Of a DNA stretch of 64,000 nucleotides, positions 8,976-18,205 are shown piece by piece (the stretch's first letter is position 1; the number at the start of each line of letters is the position of its first letter). Source of the stretch: G963668655 sp963668655. GTDB taxonomy: Bacteria > Myxococcota_A > SURF-8. The position numbers and the translations under genes are program-made. The stretch spans positions 310,001 through 374,000 of the forward strand of contig CAXXPQ010000004.1 of assembly GCA_963668655.2 (NCBI GenBank), written 5' to 3'. Below the pieces are notes generated by a model. That model was not told where the DNA came from. It saw only the letters and a program-made list of their open reading frames with translations, and did not search any database.

Positions 8976-9010
8976 CGTTCCCACGTTACGTTTCGTACTG
9001 CACGTCCGTT

Positions 9011-9454
9011 TTATTTGGCCACGACCCAGACCTTCAAGGTGGCCACGACATCCGTATGCAGTTTGACCGGCACTTCGTAGACGCCCAGAGCCTGAATCTT
9101 TTCGGCAAGCTGAATGGACTTGCGGCTGATCAGGATGCCTTCCTCGCGCAGCGCTTCCTCGATGTCCTTCGAGGTGACCGAACCGAACAGCCGGTTGTTT
9201 TCGCCCACGCGCTTGGCGATGGTGCAACTCGTGGCGGCAATGCGCTCGGCGACGCTCTGCGCGGAGACGCGGAGTTTCTTCAGGCGGCTTTCGATGACCG
9301 CCTGGTCGTGTTCGATCTGTTTGATGTTCTTGGACGTGGCGGGAAGCACCAGCCCCTGGGGAATCAGATAGTTCCGGGCGTATCCGTCCTTCACTTCGAT
9401 CAGTTCCCCACCATTGCCCAATCCCTTGATATCCTCTTTCAAGATAACTTTCAT
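9011..9454 (-). CDS. rplI: Ribosomal protein bL9
   Basis: Protein of the large ribosomal subunit with two globular ends joined by a long helix. The 147-residue sequence starts MKVILKEDIKGLGNGGELIEV and contains VKDGYARNYLIPQGLVLPAT, the diagnostic rRNA-binding N-terminal domain; the C-terminal domain ends YEVPVKLHTDVVATLKVWVV. Length is normal. It lies 20 bp after rpsR and is the last gene before the terminator at 8945-8975. Confidence 0.97.
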   Translation of the reverse strand: MKVILKEDIKGLGNGGELIEVKDGYARNYLIPQGLVLPATSKNIKQIEHDQAVIESRLKKLRVSAQSVAERIAATSCTIAKRVGENNRLFGSVTSKDIEEALREEGILISRKSIQLAEKIQALGVYEVPVKLHTDVVATLKVWVVAK

Positions 9455-9474
9455 GGCGACCTCCTTGTCGTTGT

Positions 9475-9729
9475 TCAGTCGCCCAGAACGGTGTAGGGCA
9501 TCAAGGCGATATTGCGGGCGCGACGGATGGCAAGGGCGAGCTGCCGCTGATGCTTGGCGCAGGTTCCGGTGATCCGCCAGGGAATGATCTTACCCCGTTC
9601 GGTGACGAACTGCTCCAACACCGTCGTATTCTTGTAATCGATATACAGGGTCTTGTCCGCACAGAAGCGGCAGACTTTCCTGCGTCCGGTCCTTCTCTTC
9701 TTTTTCTTCTTCGATCGGTTCATTGCCAT
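9475..9729 (-). CDS. rpsR: Ribosomal protein bS18
   Basis: Small-subunit protein that pairs with S6 on the platform. The 84-residue protein has a basic N-terminus (NRSKKKKKRRTGRRK), then VCRFCADKTLYIDYKN with a Cys-x2-Cys pair, and the family block ITGTCAKHQRQLALAIRR, RNIALMPY. The CxxC plus the later Cys/His indicate the zinc-binding form of S18. It follows rpsF by 40 bp; no ssb gene lies between them, unlike the rpsF-ssb-rpsR order of many bacteria. Confidence 0.96.
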   Translation of the reverse strand: MAMNRSKKKKKRRTGRRKVCRFCADKTLYIDYKNTTVLEQFVTERGKIIPWRITGTCAKHQRQLALAIRRARNIALMPYTVLGD

Positions 9730-9769
9730 CGATCTTCTCCTTCTCTATCGTTCAGCCGGTCACCGGCGG

Positions 9770-10324
9770 TTATTCGGATTTCTCTTCCTCTTCCGTTTCG
9801 GGCGCGTCTTCCGCGGCCTCCGGCGATTCCTCCTTCACGGCCTCGGCCTCGGAGTCCTCGGCGGAATCGGAAGCGTCGGCGGCGTCCTCGTCATTCTCGG
9901 AGTCGTCGTCGGCGTCATCGGCGGATTTGCGGCTCCGTTCCGGCCGGGCTTCCTCCATCGCGGCCTTGGCCTCTTCCTCCCGGCGACGCTTTTCCTCCGC
10001 GATCTCTTTCATGCGATCTTCGACCGTGATCTGATCGGAGAGTTTCACGGTCTGGAACTTGATGACCGTTTCCACCATACGGAACATACGTTCGATTTCC
10101 TCGACGACACCCGGATAACCGCCGTACAATACGTAATAGTAGATGCCTTTCAGGTGTTTTTGCACCTCGTAGGCCAGCTTCTTCTTGCCCCAGTTTTCCT
10201 CGACGAGGATCGCGCCTTCCTTCTGTTCGATAATGTCGCGGACGCGCTGCACGATCTTGGCGACCGCGTCCTCTCCCATGTCCGGGCGAAGGATGAAAAT
10301 GGTTTCGTACTCTCTGAGATGCAT
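9770..10324 (-). CDS. rpsF: Ribosomal protein bS6 with long acidic C-terminal tail
   Basis: Small-subunit protein forming a heterodimer with S18. The core is residues 1 to about 97: MHLREYETIFILRPDMGED, WGKKKLAYEVQKHLKGIYY, VIKFQTVKLSDQ. The remaining 85 or so residues are a charged helix followed by a disordered Asp/Glu/Ser/Ala tail, making the protein 184 residues against a usual 95-140. The ATG at 10322-10324 is chosen because the family starts at M-x-YE and a GGAG lies about 7 nt upstream; an in-frame upstream extension is not family-like. First gene of the S6-S18-L9 operon. Confidence 0.95.
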   Translation of the reverse strand: MHLREYETIFILRPDMGEDAVAKIVQRVRDIIEQKEGAILVEENWGKKKLAYEVQKHLKGIYYYVLYGGYPGVVEEIERMFRMVETVIKFQTVKLSDQITVEDRMKEIAEEKRRREEEAKAAMEEARPERSRKSADDADDDSENDEDAADASDSAEDSEAEAVKEESPEAAEDAPETEEEEKSE

Positions 10325-10452
10325 CGGCAAACTCCTTTCGGGTTTCAAGCCTCCCAAGCGCGACCGGCGCCGGCCCGAGAAGCAAGGTGTTTGCGGCGGG
10401 TTGTCCGCCAAAAAATTGTGGCTCCTGCGAACGCACGTCGCGGGAAGGCGCA

Positions 10453-10481
10453 CTTGTACCAGATTCACAACGTCCAGGCAA
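10453..10481 (-). promoter_or_regulatory. Promoter of rpsF operon
   Basis: Minus strand TTGCCT (10481-10476), 17-bp spacer, TACAAG (10458-10453) with TGG extended -10. Predicted start near 10446 gives a 120-nt leader before rpsF. The leader contains a small GGCGG/CCGCC hairpin; I could not confirm an S6:S18 autoregulatory motif in it. Confidence 0.65.
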
Positions 10482-10553
10482 GTCTTTTTTCGCATCATTG
10501 CAAAGGAAAACGGGGCGCGTCGCCTTCGGCGCGCTCCCGGAAATGAAAAGCGC

Positions 10554-10582
10554 TTGTTCCCGACCTTGCGGCATGATAAATT
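10554..10582 (+). promoter_or_regulatory. Promoter of the exported protease pair
   Basis: TTGTTC (10554-10559), 17-bp spacer, TAAATT (10577-10582) with TGA extended -10; start predicted near 10589, 65 nt before the ATG at 10654. Together with the rpsF promoter it makes the 329-bp gap a divergent promoter region. Confidence 0.5.
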
Positions 10583-10653
10583 CAAGGAATGAATTACGCT
10601 CTGAAGGCATCATTCCGTTGATGAAATTCGTCATCTTTCGAAAAAGGAATCCC

Positions 10654-11988
10654 ATGCGTCGTCTTCTACCAATCGGTACGGCGGTTTTCATCGCGGCGAT
10701 CATCGCGCTGCTGCACGCTCATCGCGCCGAGGCCGAGCCCGCGCAATCGGTCCCCGATCTTTTCGAACACATGCCGCCGGTCCGCCTGAGCGTCGTCCGT
10801 GTTCTGGACGCGGATTTCCAGCCCATTTCGGACGCGGACGTGAAAACGATTTTCGCATCCGCCAAAAGCATGTACGCCATGAAATTCGGCGTGGACAACG
10901 TGACGTTCATCGACGAAGGTGCGCTTTCCATTGAAAAATTTTTCGAAACCTATCTGCAAAAAGACGGTCCCGTCTACCGGGCCAAGAACGAGAAACGTTT
11001 CCGGGTAGGAGAGAAAAACGATTTCTCCAAATACGAAAAAGAGATTCTGGCTTTCCTGAAAAACTGGCCGGTGGAGGAATTGCAGGCGTTTCTTCCCGAA
11101 TCCGAAAGATCCAAATACGACAGTTACGAGAAAATCCACGCCCAGGTCATCCGGCAAATGAAAGACAAAATCGCGGAAATCGCGGCCATGAAAGCCGGGG
11201 GCAAGCCTCTTCTGCGTCCCGAGAAGGCCGAATTCCGTAGCTTTCTCAACTGGTTGACCGCCCTTGAGAATCAGGATCGCTACGATCTGGTGTTGACGAA
11301 CACTTTCATCCTCTACGACGACATAACCCACCCGGCCCCCCACAGCATCTTTTCGAAATGCAAAGTGGGTGGCGTTTCGCACAAAAACGACAAGCGCACC
11401 ACCCTGGGGGGGCGCGTCATCATGGGCAGCACTTTCGGAATGGATACGGATCTGGCGTTTTTCAAGGAATACAAAAATGAAAAGCCGGAAATCGACCTTC
11501 GGAACAAGGTCACAGGGGCGTATATCATCGCCCACGAATTGGGACATGCGCTTTTCAAACTCCCCGATCGCTACGACCAGGGACCGACCTGCATCATGAA
11601 CAATAACAAGGACATCGACTATTTCGAGGGCTATGCCCACTTGATGAAGGAACCCCATCCCTGCAACGGCGATCTTCCCTGGCTGAAGGCCAGAAGCCGC
11701 TACTACGACGGCATGTTTCACTTCGAAAAGAAGGAATATGAAGAGGCCGTCGCCGCCTTCACGGATGTCGTCAAAACCACGCCGAAAAACATCGACGGCC
11801 ATTACGGCCGCTACATGGCGGAGGTGGCCTACCGGATGTCGAAGAGCTATTCGGAACGAGGCGACCTGAAAATGGCGAAAAAAATGGCCGCCAACGCCGC
11901 CCGTCTGTATCGCTGGGAAAAAACCTATCAGGACTGGCTGAAATCCTTCGACGACGTAAATAAACCGTCTCCCGAACCGAAACCGTAG
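10654..11988 (+). CDS. Exported zinc metalloprotease with M6-like HExxH motif and C-terminal TPR-like region
   Basis: The 444-residue protein begins with a signal peptide (two Arg, hydrophobic run, cleavage likely after AEA near residue 28). The zinc motif AHELGHALFKLPDRYD near residue 300 resembles the HExGHxLxLPDxYD of M6 (immune inhibitor A type) peptidases, and CIMNNN about 12 residues later could be the Met-turn. Residues from about 355 (YYDGMFHFEKKEYEEAVAAF) form TPR-like helices. The ATG at 10654 has AAGGA 5 nt upstream; an ATG at 10621 would bury the signal. It is followed after 9 bp by a second HExxH protein, so they are likely cotranscribed. Substrate unknown; family call is by motif only. 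Confidence 0.7.
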   Translation: MRRLLPIGTAVFIAAIIALLHAHRAEAEPAQSVPDLFEHMPPVRLSVVRVLDADFQPISDADVKTIFASAKSMYAMKFGVDNVTFIDEGALSIEKFFETYLQKDGPVYRAKNEKRFRVGEKNDFSKYEKEILAFLKNWPVEELQAFLPESERSKYDSYEKIHAQVIRQMKDKIAEIAAMKAGGKPLLRPEKAEFRSFLNWLTALENQDRYDLVLTNTFILYDDITHPAPHSIFSKCKVGGVSHKNDKRTTLGGRVIMGSTFGMDTDLAFFKEYKNEKPEIDLRNKVTGAYIIAHELGHALFKLPDRYDQGPTCIMNNNKDIDYFEGYAHLMKEPHPCNGDLPWLKARSRYYDGMFHFEKKEYEEAVAAFTDVVKTTPKNIDGHYGRYMAEVAYRMSKSYSERGDLKMAKKMAANAARLYRWEKTYQDWLKSFDDVNKPSPEPKP

Positions 11989-11997
11989 GCGGACGCG

Positions 11998-12870
11998 ATG
12001 AAGATTTCATGGACGAAAACCGGGGTTGTTCTGGGAATCGCGATTCTCTCCTGGGCGCTTCTCGCGCAAGGTTGCGCGGGGTGGTCGTATCGAAAGAATC
12101 TTACGGAATATCGGACGGTTACCAACCCTGAGGCCAAAGCCGATATCCGTATCGAGTTCGCGCCCGGCCACGCTCCCGACGCGGAATTCGTGGCGGATCT
12201 CCTGCCCCGGGCCATTGAAAAAGCCGCCATCTGGGGCTCCTTCCGAGAACCCGTGGCGATCCGCATCCTTCACGATCACGATGCTTTGGAGAATGCCCTT
12301 GGAAAACACGGATACGCCTGGCTGCGCGCCTGGGCGCGTTACGACGAAATCCTGCTCCAATCGCCACGCACCTGGGGCGGCTACCAGCTTCGCCGCCGGG
12401 TGGGCGAATTGCTGGCCCACGAACTGACGCACATCGTCATGTACCAGACCGTGGGAACGGCCTCCGACTGGTATCGGAAACATCTCCCGCTCTGGTTTCG
12501 GGAAGGCATGGCGTCGTACTCGGCAAAACAGGAGCACATTCGGCTGAGTCGCGAGGAATTGCGGGCGTATTATCTGGGCGACGATTTCATCGGCGATCCC
12601 GTGGAGGAAGGGCCGCGCATCGTGCGCACCCACGCGCGGGAAGTCTACAGCGCGGGACACTGGCTTTTTACGGATCTCGTTCGGGAACACGGCCATGCGG
12701 CCATTCGCGAATTACTGCTGCGAATCCGCGAGGGAGACGGATTTCGCAAGGCCTGGCTGAAAACGTTCCGATCTCCCATGACGGCCTTCGTGGATTCCTG
12801 GCGGGATACTCTGATCCAGAGTGGAACGGCGGGAGGAGATCCGCAAACGCCCAACGATTCGCTTCCATAG
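11998..12870 (+). CDS. Exported peptidase MA-like metallohydrolase, possible lipoprotein
   Basis: The 290-residue protein has an N-terminal hydrophobic segment ending LLAQGC, a non-ideal lipobox (Gln at -2), so lipidation at Cys26 is possible but not certain. The gluzincin-like core is LLAHELTHIVMYQTV (HExxH near residue 141) and PLWFREGMASYSAK, where the Glu of EGxAxY is the expected third zinc ligand. This arrangement is typical of the peptidase MA-like domain. It starts 9 bp after the M6-like gene, giving two different secreted zinc peptidases side by side. Substrate and role are unknown. Confidence 0.7.
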   Translation: MKISWTKTGVVLGIAILSWALLAQGCAGWSYRKNLTEYRTVTNPEAKADIRIEFAPGHAPDAEFVADLLPRAIEKAAIWGSFREPVAIRILHDHDALENALGKHGYAWLRAWARYDEILLQSPRTWGGYQLRRRVGELLAHELTHIVMYQTVGTASDWYRKHLPLWFREGMASYSAKQEHIRLSREELRAYYLGDDFIGDPVEEGPRIVRTHAREVYSAGHWLFTDLVREHGHAAIRELLLRIREGDGFRKAWLKTFRSPMTAFVDSWRDTLIQSGTAGGDPQTPNDSLP

Positions 12871-13194
12871 CGCTCTCACGGAAAACGAATGAATTCCTCC
12901 GATGAAATTCACGGAAATACCTGGAACCCATCTTAAAATTACGTTCGGTCGGATTTCGGACGCTTTCCGGCCGTCTTCGCCGCCGGACGCTTCTCGAAAG
13001 ATTCCCGATATTTCTCGGCGCGCCGACGACGAATCCAACCGAAATTCCTCTCGAAATCTCTCGGTCAGTATTTTTGAGACGGCTTCTAAAATTTTCCCTT
13101 GCTTTCCATCTCCCGGCCTGCGAACATATGTAAATAGGAAAATACGCGAGGGAGGGCCAGCACTCCCCGGTTTTACCGGAAGGAGAGGATCGGA
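12871..13194 (+). other. Intergenic leader of the glucan cluster
   Basis: A 324-bp gap with no family-like frame. A weak promoter may be TTGCTT (13099-13104), 17-bp spacer, TGC-GAACAT (13119-13127). A strong ribosome-binding site GGAAGGAGAGG ends a few nt before the GH57 ATG at 13195. Confidence 0.35.
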
Positions 13195-15312
13195 ATGAAA
13201 GAGCCGCTTCGGATCGCTTTTCTCTGGCATATGCACCAGCCGTCGTATGTCGATCCGATCGATCATGTTTCCACCATGCCGTGGGTGCGTCTGCACGCCA
13301 TGAAGGACTATTACGACATGGCGCGCCTGGTGGAAGAGGTTCCCGGGGCGAAGGGTACGTTCAACTACGTTCCTTCGCTGTGGGATCAGATCGAATCCCT
13401 GGGGCGCGGCGAAGATCTTGATCGGCTCGAAATCGTCTCCCGAAAGCCCGAATCCTCCCTGGACGAGGAGGAACGCCTTTTCGTCGCGAAAAACGGCTTC
13501 AGTTGCCAATACGACACCATGATCCGATCCTCGCCCCGATACGATGCCCTGTATCGCAAGTACAGCCCGGACGCGGGCGAGCCGGAGGCCGCCCTTCAGG
13601 CCGACGAACAGACCCTGCGGGACATTCTGGTCTGGTATCATCTCGCCTGGTGCAACCGCACCCTGCGGGAACGCGAGGAAATCTCCCGTCTTGTGGAGAA
13701 GGACGCGGACTTCACGTTCGAGGAAAAGATCGCCCTGCTCGACACGGTGCGGACCTTCATGAAGGAAATCGTCGCCTATCATGGGCGTCTGGAGACGGAT
13801 GGGCGGATCGAAATCAGCACGACGCCGTACTATCATCCCATTCTTCCCATTCTTTTCGATCCCGAATCCCCCCGGATCGCCTGCCCGGGAATGATTCTGC
13901 CGAAGGGCGGATTTTCCCTGGCGAAGGACGCGGAAACCCAGATCGCCCGGGCGGTGGCGCGTCACCGGGAATTGTTCGGACGCAATCCGGACGGATTCTG
14001 GCCTTCGGAAGGCTCTGTTTCGCCCGAAGTGGCGCGTCAAATGGCCGCAAACGGAGTGAAATGGATCGCCACGGACGAGGAAAACCTGCGAATATCCCTG
14101 GGGAAAGATCGCCTGACCGGAAAAGAGAAATACCGGCCGTACCGCTATGGCGGCGTGCATTTTTTCTTCCGGGATCACGGCCTGTCCGATCGTATCGGCT
14201 TCGTTTATCAGCGCCAGGACACCGACTGGTGCATCGCGGACTTCCTTCAACACCTTGGGAACATCGAAAAATCGCTTCCCGATGACGGACCCTACGTCGT
14301 CCCCGTCATCCTGGACGGCGAAAACTGCTGGGAACATTATCCCAATCAGGGCAAGGATTTCCTCCTGGGACTCTACCGGAAGCTGGCGGAGGATCCCCGC
14401 TTCGAGATGACGACCTTCCGGGAAGCCCTGGACCTGTTCGAAAACGCGCCGGAACTTGAACGGTTGCATAGCGGAAGCTGGATCGACGCCAACTTCACCA
14501 CCTGGATCGGCGATCCGGTCAAGAATCGCGCCTGGAGCTATCTTTACAAGGCTCGCATGGCCGTGATGAAGGCCCTGGAGAACGGGACCGTCCCGGATGA
14601 AAAACGCACCGAGTTGATGGAGCACGTCTACGCCGCCGAGGGCAGCGACTGGTTCTGGTGGTTCGGAGAAGGCCATACGTCCTCCTATGACGCCCACTTC
14701 GACCATCTTTTCCGGCGACGCTTGGAAGCCATTTACAGGCTTCTGGAAATCTCTCCGCCGGAACACCTCTTCCGCCCGCTGGACTCCCGCTGGAAGGACC
14801 GACGGTCCTACATCCTGCCCACGTATCGGATTCACCCGGAAATAAACGGAAGAATCAATCATTACTGGGAATGGCAGGCCGCCGGCACCTGTTATCCCCT
14901 GGGCGGATCCATGCAGCGCAGCGAACATAAAATAGAAAAGCTGCTGTTCGGATTCGACAGGGAAAACCTGTATTTCCAGATTCACAGTCCCCTGATCCGG
15001 CGAAAAAACGAAAAGCATGAAACGGCCTTCGAACTGCAATTCACGAAACCCGTGGAAAAACGCTTTTCTCTGCCGCTACGGGATGACGCGGGAGATGGGC
15101 GGTTCGACGGCGGCCGTTTCGCCGTGGATCAACTGCTCGAAGTCGCCCTGCCCTTCGCGTCGCTGGGCGCGCTTCTGGAACCGGGCGATGCCATCGAATT
15201 CCAGGTGGCCTTGATCGTGGACGGCCGGGAAGAGGAAATCTTGCCCGAAGGAGCCCCGATCCGGCTGCCGTTCCCTTCGGAGACCTTCGACGAGGAAAAC
15301 TGGTACGTTTGA
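13195..15312 (+). CDS. GH57 family amylase/pullulanase-type glycoside hydrolase
   Basis: Retaining alpha-glucan-active enzyme of the COG1449 branch of GH57. The 705-residue protein starts with the first GH57 motif (FLWHMHQPSYVD). Motif 3, GFWPSEGSVSPEVA near residue 266, holds the likely nucleophile Glu; motif 4, VILDGENCWEHYP near residue 372, holds the likely acid/base Asp. About 200 C-terminal residues (from RPLDSRWKDR) look like a beta-sandwich carbohydrate-binding domain. No signal peptide, so it acts inside the cell, which fits glycogen or maltodextrin turnover. First of three GH57 genes in a row. Exact bond specificity cannot be read from sequence. Confidence 0.85.
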   Translation: MKEPLRIAFLWHMHQPSYVDPIDHVSTMPWVRLHAMKDYYDMARLVEEVPGAKGTFNYVPSLWDQIESLGRGEDLDRLEIVSRKPESSLDEEERLFVAKNGFSCQYDTMIRSSPRYDALYRKYSPDAGEPEAALQADEQTLRDILVWYHLAWCNRTLREREEISRLVEKDADFTFEEKIALLDTVRTFMKEIVAYHGRLETDGRIEISTTPYYHPILPILFDPESPRIACPGMILPKGGFSLAKDAETQIARAVARHRELFGRNPDGFWPSEGSVSPEVARQMAANGVKWIATDEENLRISLGKDRLTGKEKYRPYRYGGVHFFFRDHGLSDRIGFVYQRQDTDWCIADFLQHLGNIEKSLPDDGPYVVPVILDGENCWEHYPNQGKDFLLGLYRKLAEDPRFEMTTFREALDLFENAPELERLHSGSWIDANFTTWIGDPVKNRAWSYLYKARMAVMKALENGTVPDEKRTELMEHVYAAEGSDWFWWFGEGHTSSYDAHFDHLFRRRLEAIYRLLEISPPEHLFRPLDSRWKDRRSYILPTYRIHPEINGRINHYWEWQAAGTCYPLGGSMQRSEHKIEKLLFGFDRENLYFQIHSPLIRRKNEKHETAFELQFTKPVEKRFSLPLRDDAGDGRFDGGRFAVDQLLEVALPFASLGALLEPGDAIEFQVALIVDGREEEILPEGAPIRLPFPSETFDEENWYV

Positions 15313-15371
15313 ACCGACACTTGTGAACATACTCCTGAATTGAGCAACTTAGAGAATTTGCGAGGACCGAC

Positions 15372-17492
15372 ATGAAGAAGGAAAAGCTGTCTTTCATTCT
15401 CGGCGTTCACTGCCATCAACCGGTTGGAAATTTCGGGTGGGTGATCGAGGAGGCGTTCGAGAAAAGCTATCGACCGTTCATCGACTCCCTCAAGGCGTAT
15501 CCGAAAATCAAAGCGACCGCCCATTTTTCCGGACCGCTTCTGGAATGGATCGAGGACAATCGCCCGGATTTCTTCCCCTCCGTTCGGGAACGGGTCGAAG
15601 CCGGACAGCTGGAAATCATGGGCGGCGGTTTTTACGAACCCATCCTGATGATTATTCCCCAAGTGGACCGGGTGGAGCAGATCGAGATGATGGCCACCTA
15701 CGCGGAGGAAAAGCTGGGCATGCGGCCGAAGGGCGTCTGGCTGACCGAACGCATCTGGGAGCCGTCCCTGCCCAAAACCTTCAAGAACGCGGGCGTTTCC
15801 TTCACCATGACGGACGATTCCCATTTCTTCCAGGCCGGTCTGCCCGCCGCCGAGGTTCACGGCTATTACATGACGGAAGAAGAAGGCATGTCCACGGCCG
15901 TCTTCCCCATCGACCAGCATCTGCGCTACGCCGTGCCGTTCAAATCGCCGGAAACCACCATCGAATACCTGAAAAAGCGCTACGACGCCGGGGATCGCTC
16001 CTGCTTCACGCTCATCGACGACGGGGAGAAATTCGGGCTCTGGCCGGGAACCTACGAACTTCTGTACTCCAAGGAAAAATGGCTGGACCGGTTCTACACC
16101 TTGTTGGAGAAACAATCCGACTGGCTGGAGATCACCACACCGTCCGCGTACCTGGAACAAAATCCTCCGGAGGGGCTGGCCTACCTCCCCACGGCCTCTT
16201 ATTTCGAGATGGGCCAGTGGACGCTTTCTCCCGAGGGCAATCATACGCTCGAATCGCTGAAGAAATCCTTGTCGAAAGAACTGGGAGACGACGTGGAGCG
16301 CTATCTGAAGGGCGGGTTTTTCCGCAATTTCTTCATGCGCTATCCCGAAAGCAATCACATGCACAAGCGCATGCTGGAAATCAGCCGCAAGATCCACAAT
16401 TCCGGCCTGGAGGGCGAACCCCGCGCGGCGGCGAAACGGGCGCTGTTCATGGCCCAGTGCAACTGCGCCTACTGGCACGGCATCTTCGGCGGCCTGTACC
16501 TGCCCCATCTGCGGGACGCCATTTACGAATACCTCATCAAGGCGGAAGCCATCGCGGAGGATCGCGGACTGATCGCCGAATCCTACGACCTGGAATACGA
16601 CGGAAAAGAGGAAATTCACCTCCGAAACAACCACCTGGCCGCCTTCCTTCAGCCGCACGACGGCGCCTCCCTGCTGGAACTGGACAGCGTGCATTATTCG
16701 GCCAACATCCTCAACAGCCTGGCCCGGCGTCCGGAAGCCTATCATGCCCGGCCGGAGACAAAAGAGGCGGACGTGAAGCCCGAAGAGGAAGAAGGCGGCA
16801 GCATTCACGATATCGTCAAGGAAATCAGCGCGGAGGACCGCAAGCTTCTGGTCTACGATACCCATCGCCGCTCCAGTTTCCGCGATTTCCTTTTCGATGC
16901 GAAAACGCCTCCCGCCGCCCAGGATCTGCACGACCTGAAATACGAGGAACACGGCGCTCTCTCGACCCTGGCCTACGAATACGAGTGGCTGGAAGACGAT
17001 ACGAGTTGCGGCGTGCGCTTTTTCGGAGACATGCCGCTTGGAAACGGAAATCTTCACGTTCAAAAGGACTTCACGCTTTTCGAGGGAGAATCGGAAATCA
17101 CGGCGGATTACAACTTGCGCCTCACAGAGGGAAAACCGTTTTCCGGACTTCTGGGCGTGCAATTCAATCTATCCGTTCCGTCGGCCCTGGGACTCGATAC
17201 GCCTTTCACCCTCGATGGAAAGTCGCTTCCACTGAAACTGCTGGCGAACGGCAACGCCGAGAACGCCAAACGCTTTTCCATCCAAGATCCGGCGCGCAAA
17301 TTCCGTGCTTATATCGAAACCGAACAGAAAGCCGACATTGCCTGGCATCCGGTGCAGACCGTCAGCCAGTCCGAATCCGGCTATGACAGAAACTACCAGG
17401 CTTCGGCGGTCTGGTTCTTTTTTCACATCGAGTTGAAACCCGAGGAGGATTTCGCTTTCTCGGTCAAACTCGGGGTCAGGAAAAATGCATAA
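15372..17492 (+). CDS. GH57 4-alpha-glucanotransferase (amylomaltase-like, TLGT type)
   Basis: Expected to move maltooligosaccharide segments between alpha-1,4-glucans. The 706-residue protein follows the Thermococcus litoralis glucanotransferase plan: HCHQPVGNFGWVIEEAF (motif 1), EIMGGGFYEPIL (motif 2), WLTERIWEPSLPKTF with the nucleophile Glu near residue 125, and LIDDGEKFGLWPGTYE with the acid/base Asp near residue 215. The C-terminal half has the DUF1925/DUF1926-type beta region, ending KPEEDFAFSVKLG. It is cytoplasmic. It lies 59 bp after the first GH57 gene. Plain alpha-amylase activity is the alternative. Confidence 0.87.
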   Translation: MKKEKLSFILGVHCHQPVGNFGWVIEEAFEKSYRPFIDSLKAYPKIKATAHFSGPLLEWIEDNRPDFFPSVRERVEAGQLEIMGGGFYEPILMIIPQVDRVEQIEMMATYAEEKLGMRPKGVWLTERIWEPSLPKTFKNAGVSFTMTDDSHFFQAGLPAAEVHGYYMTEEEGMSTAVFPIDQHLRYAVPFKSPETTIEYLKKRYDAGDRSCFTLIDDGEKFGLWPGTYELLYSKEKWLDRFYTLLEKQSDWLEITTPSAYLEQNPPEGLAYLPTASYFEMGQWTLSPEGNHTLESLKKSLSKELGDDVERYLKGGFFRNFFMRYPESNHMHKRMLEISRKIHNSGLEGEPRAAAKRALFMAQCNCAYWHGIFGGLYLPHLRDAIYEYLIKAEAIAEDRGLIAESYDLEYDGKEEIHLRNNHLAAFLQPHDGASLLELDSVHYSANILNSLARRPEAYHARPETKEADVKPEEEEGGSIHDIVKEISAEDRKLLVYDTHRRSSFRDFLFDAKTPPAAQDLHDLKYEEHGALSTLAYEYEWLEDDTSCGVRFFGDMPLGNGNLHVQKDFTLFEGESEITADYNLRLTEGKPFSGLLGVQFNLSVPSALGLDTPFTLDGKSLPLKLLANGNAENAKRFSIQDPARKFRAYIETEQKADIAWHPVQTVSQSESGYDRNYQASAVWFFFHIELKPEEDFAFSVKLGVRKNA

Positions 17493-17548
17493 GTTCCGAA
17501 TCGCCGATCATCCGTCGGTATCGTTATCTCCGAAAAGGGAGATCGAAG

Positions 17549-18184
17549 ATGCCTCGCTCGTTCATCCGGAAGGGAGAAGATTCCATGCTGCCCTTTAGCT
17601 ACAACAAGGACCGATGTCGGATGTACCCCGTCAACCCGGGAACTCTTTACGCCTACTGGGATTATTCCTCGGACACCTGGCAACGCCTGGAGCGAATCGG
17701 CGCGGAACTGGCGGTCTACCTGGTTCCGGACAAGGGGCCGGAAGAGCGCCATCTTATGAGCCGGGAGATAAAAAGCTATTATTTCAAGGGATTGCGGGAG
17801 GCCACGCCCTACCGTCTGCGGATCATGGCCCGTGGCGATCAGGGGGAGGAATTCCTGCTGGAATCCTCCATCGTCGCCACGCCGGCCGGACATCCTTCGG
17901 AAGATTCCACGGTGGTTTACGCCTCGCTTCGGATCGACGAGCCGTTACCGGAATCCGAAAGCAAATCGGGAAAGGATTTCGAAGAAGAAACCATTCACGA
18001 TTCCAGATATTATTTCGAGGCTTTTCTGAAGGGAACGCAAAAGGGAAAGACCGTGGGCTCTCCGGAGCCTGCCGCAATGATTTCGGAGCATTTCTCTCAC
18101 GTCACCTTCAAGCCGGAAGCGGAACCCTTGCATCTTCCAAGTTCGTTCGATCTGGCAAAGAAAAGCAATCATCGGGACCGCTAA
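17549..18184 (+). CDS. DUF4912 domain protein
   Basis: Function unknown. The 211-residue protein has the DUF4912 pattern MYPVNPGTLYAYWDYSSDTWQRLERIG near its start, written here in part, and a later beta-rich region with YRLRIMARGDQGEEFLLESS that resembles a carbohydrate-binding or fibronectin-like fold. Two starts are possible: ATG 17549 after AAAGGGAG and ATG 17585 after GGAAGGGAGAAG; the second has the stronger site. It lies between the glucanotransferase and the branching enzyme, so a role in handling glycogen or its enzymes is a reasonable inference from position only. Confidence 0.7.
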   Translation: MPRSFIRKGEDSMLPFSYNKDRCRMYPVNPGTLYAYWDYSSDTWQRLERIGAELAVYLVPDKGPEERHLMSREIKSYYFKGLREATPYRLRIMARGDQGEEFLLESSIVATPAGHPSEDSTVVYASLRIDEPLPESESKSGKDFEEETIHDSRYYFEAFLKGTQKGKTVGSPEPAAMISEHFSHVTFKPEAEPLHLPSSFDLAKKSNHRDR

Positions 18185-18205
18185 CCCGAAAGAAGGATAA
18201 AAGGA

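Noticed and set aside
9915..10703. Long minus-strand frame overlapping rpsF
   Set aside because: It is a shadow of rpsF in another frame, with Arg/Gly-rich composition typical of antisense or out-of-frame translation of GC-rich genes.
12902..13198. Open frame upstream of the first GH57 gene
   Set aside because: It overlaps the GH57 start, has Ser/Arg-rich random-looking sequence and no family signature.
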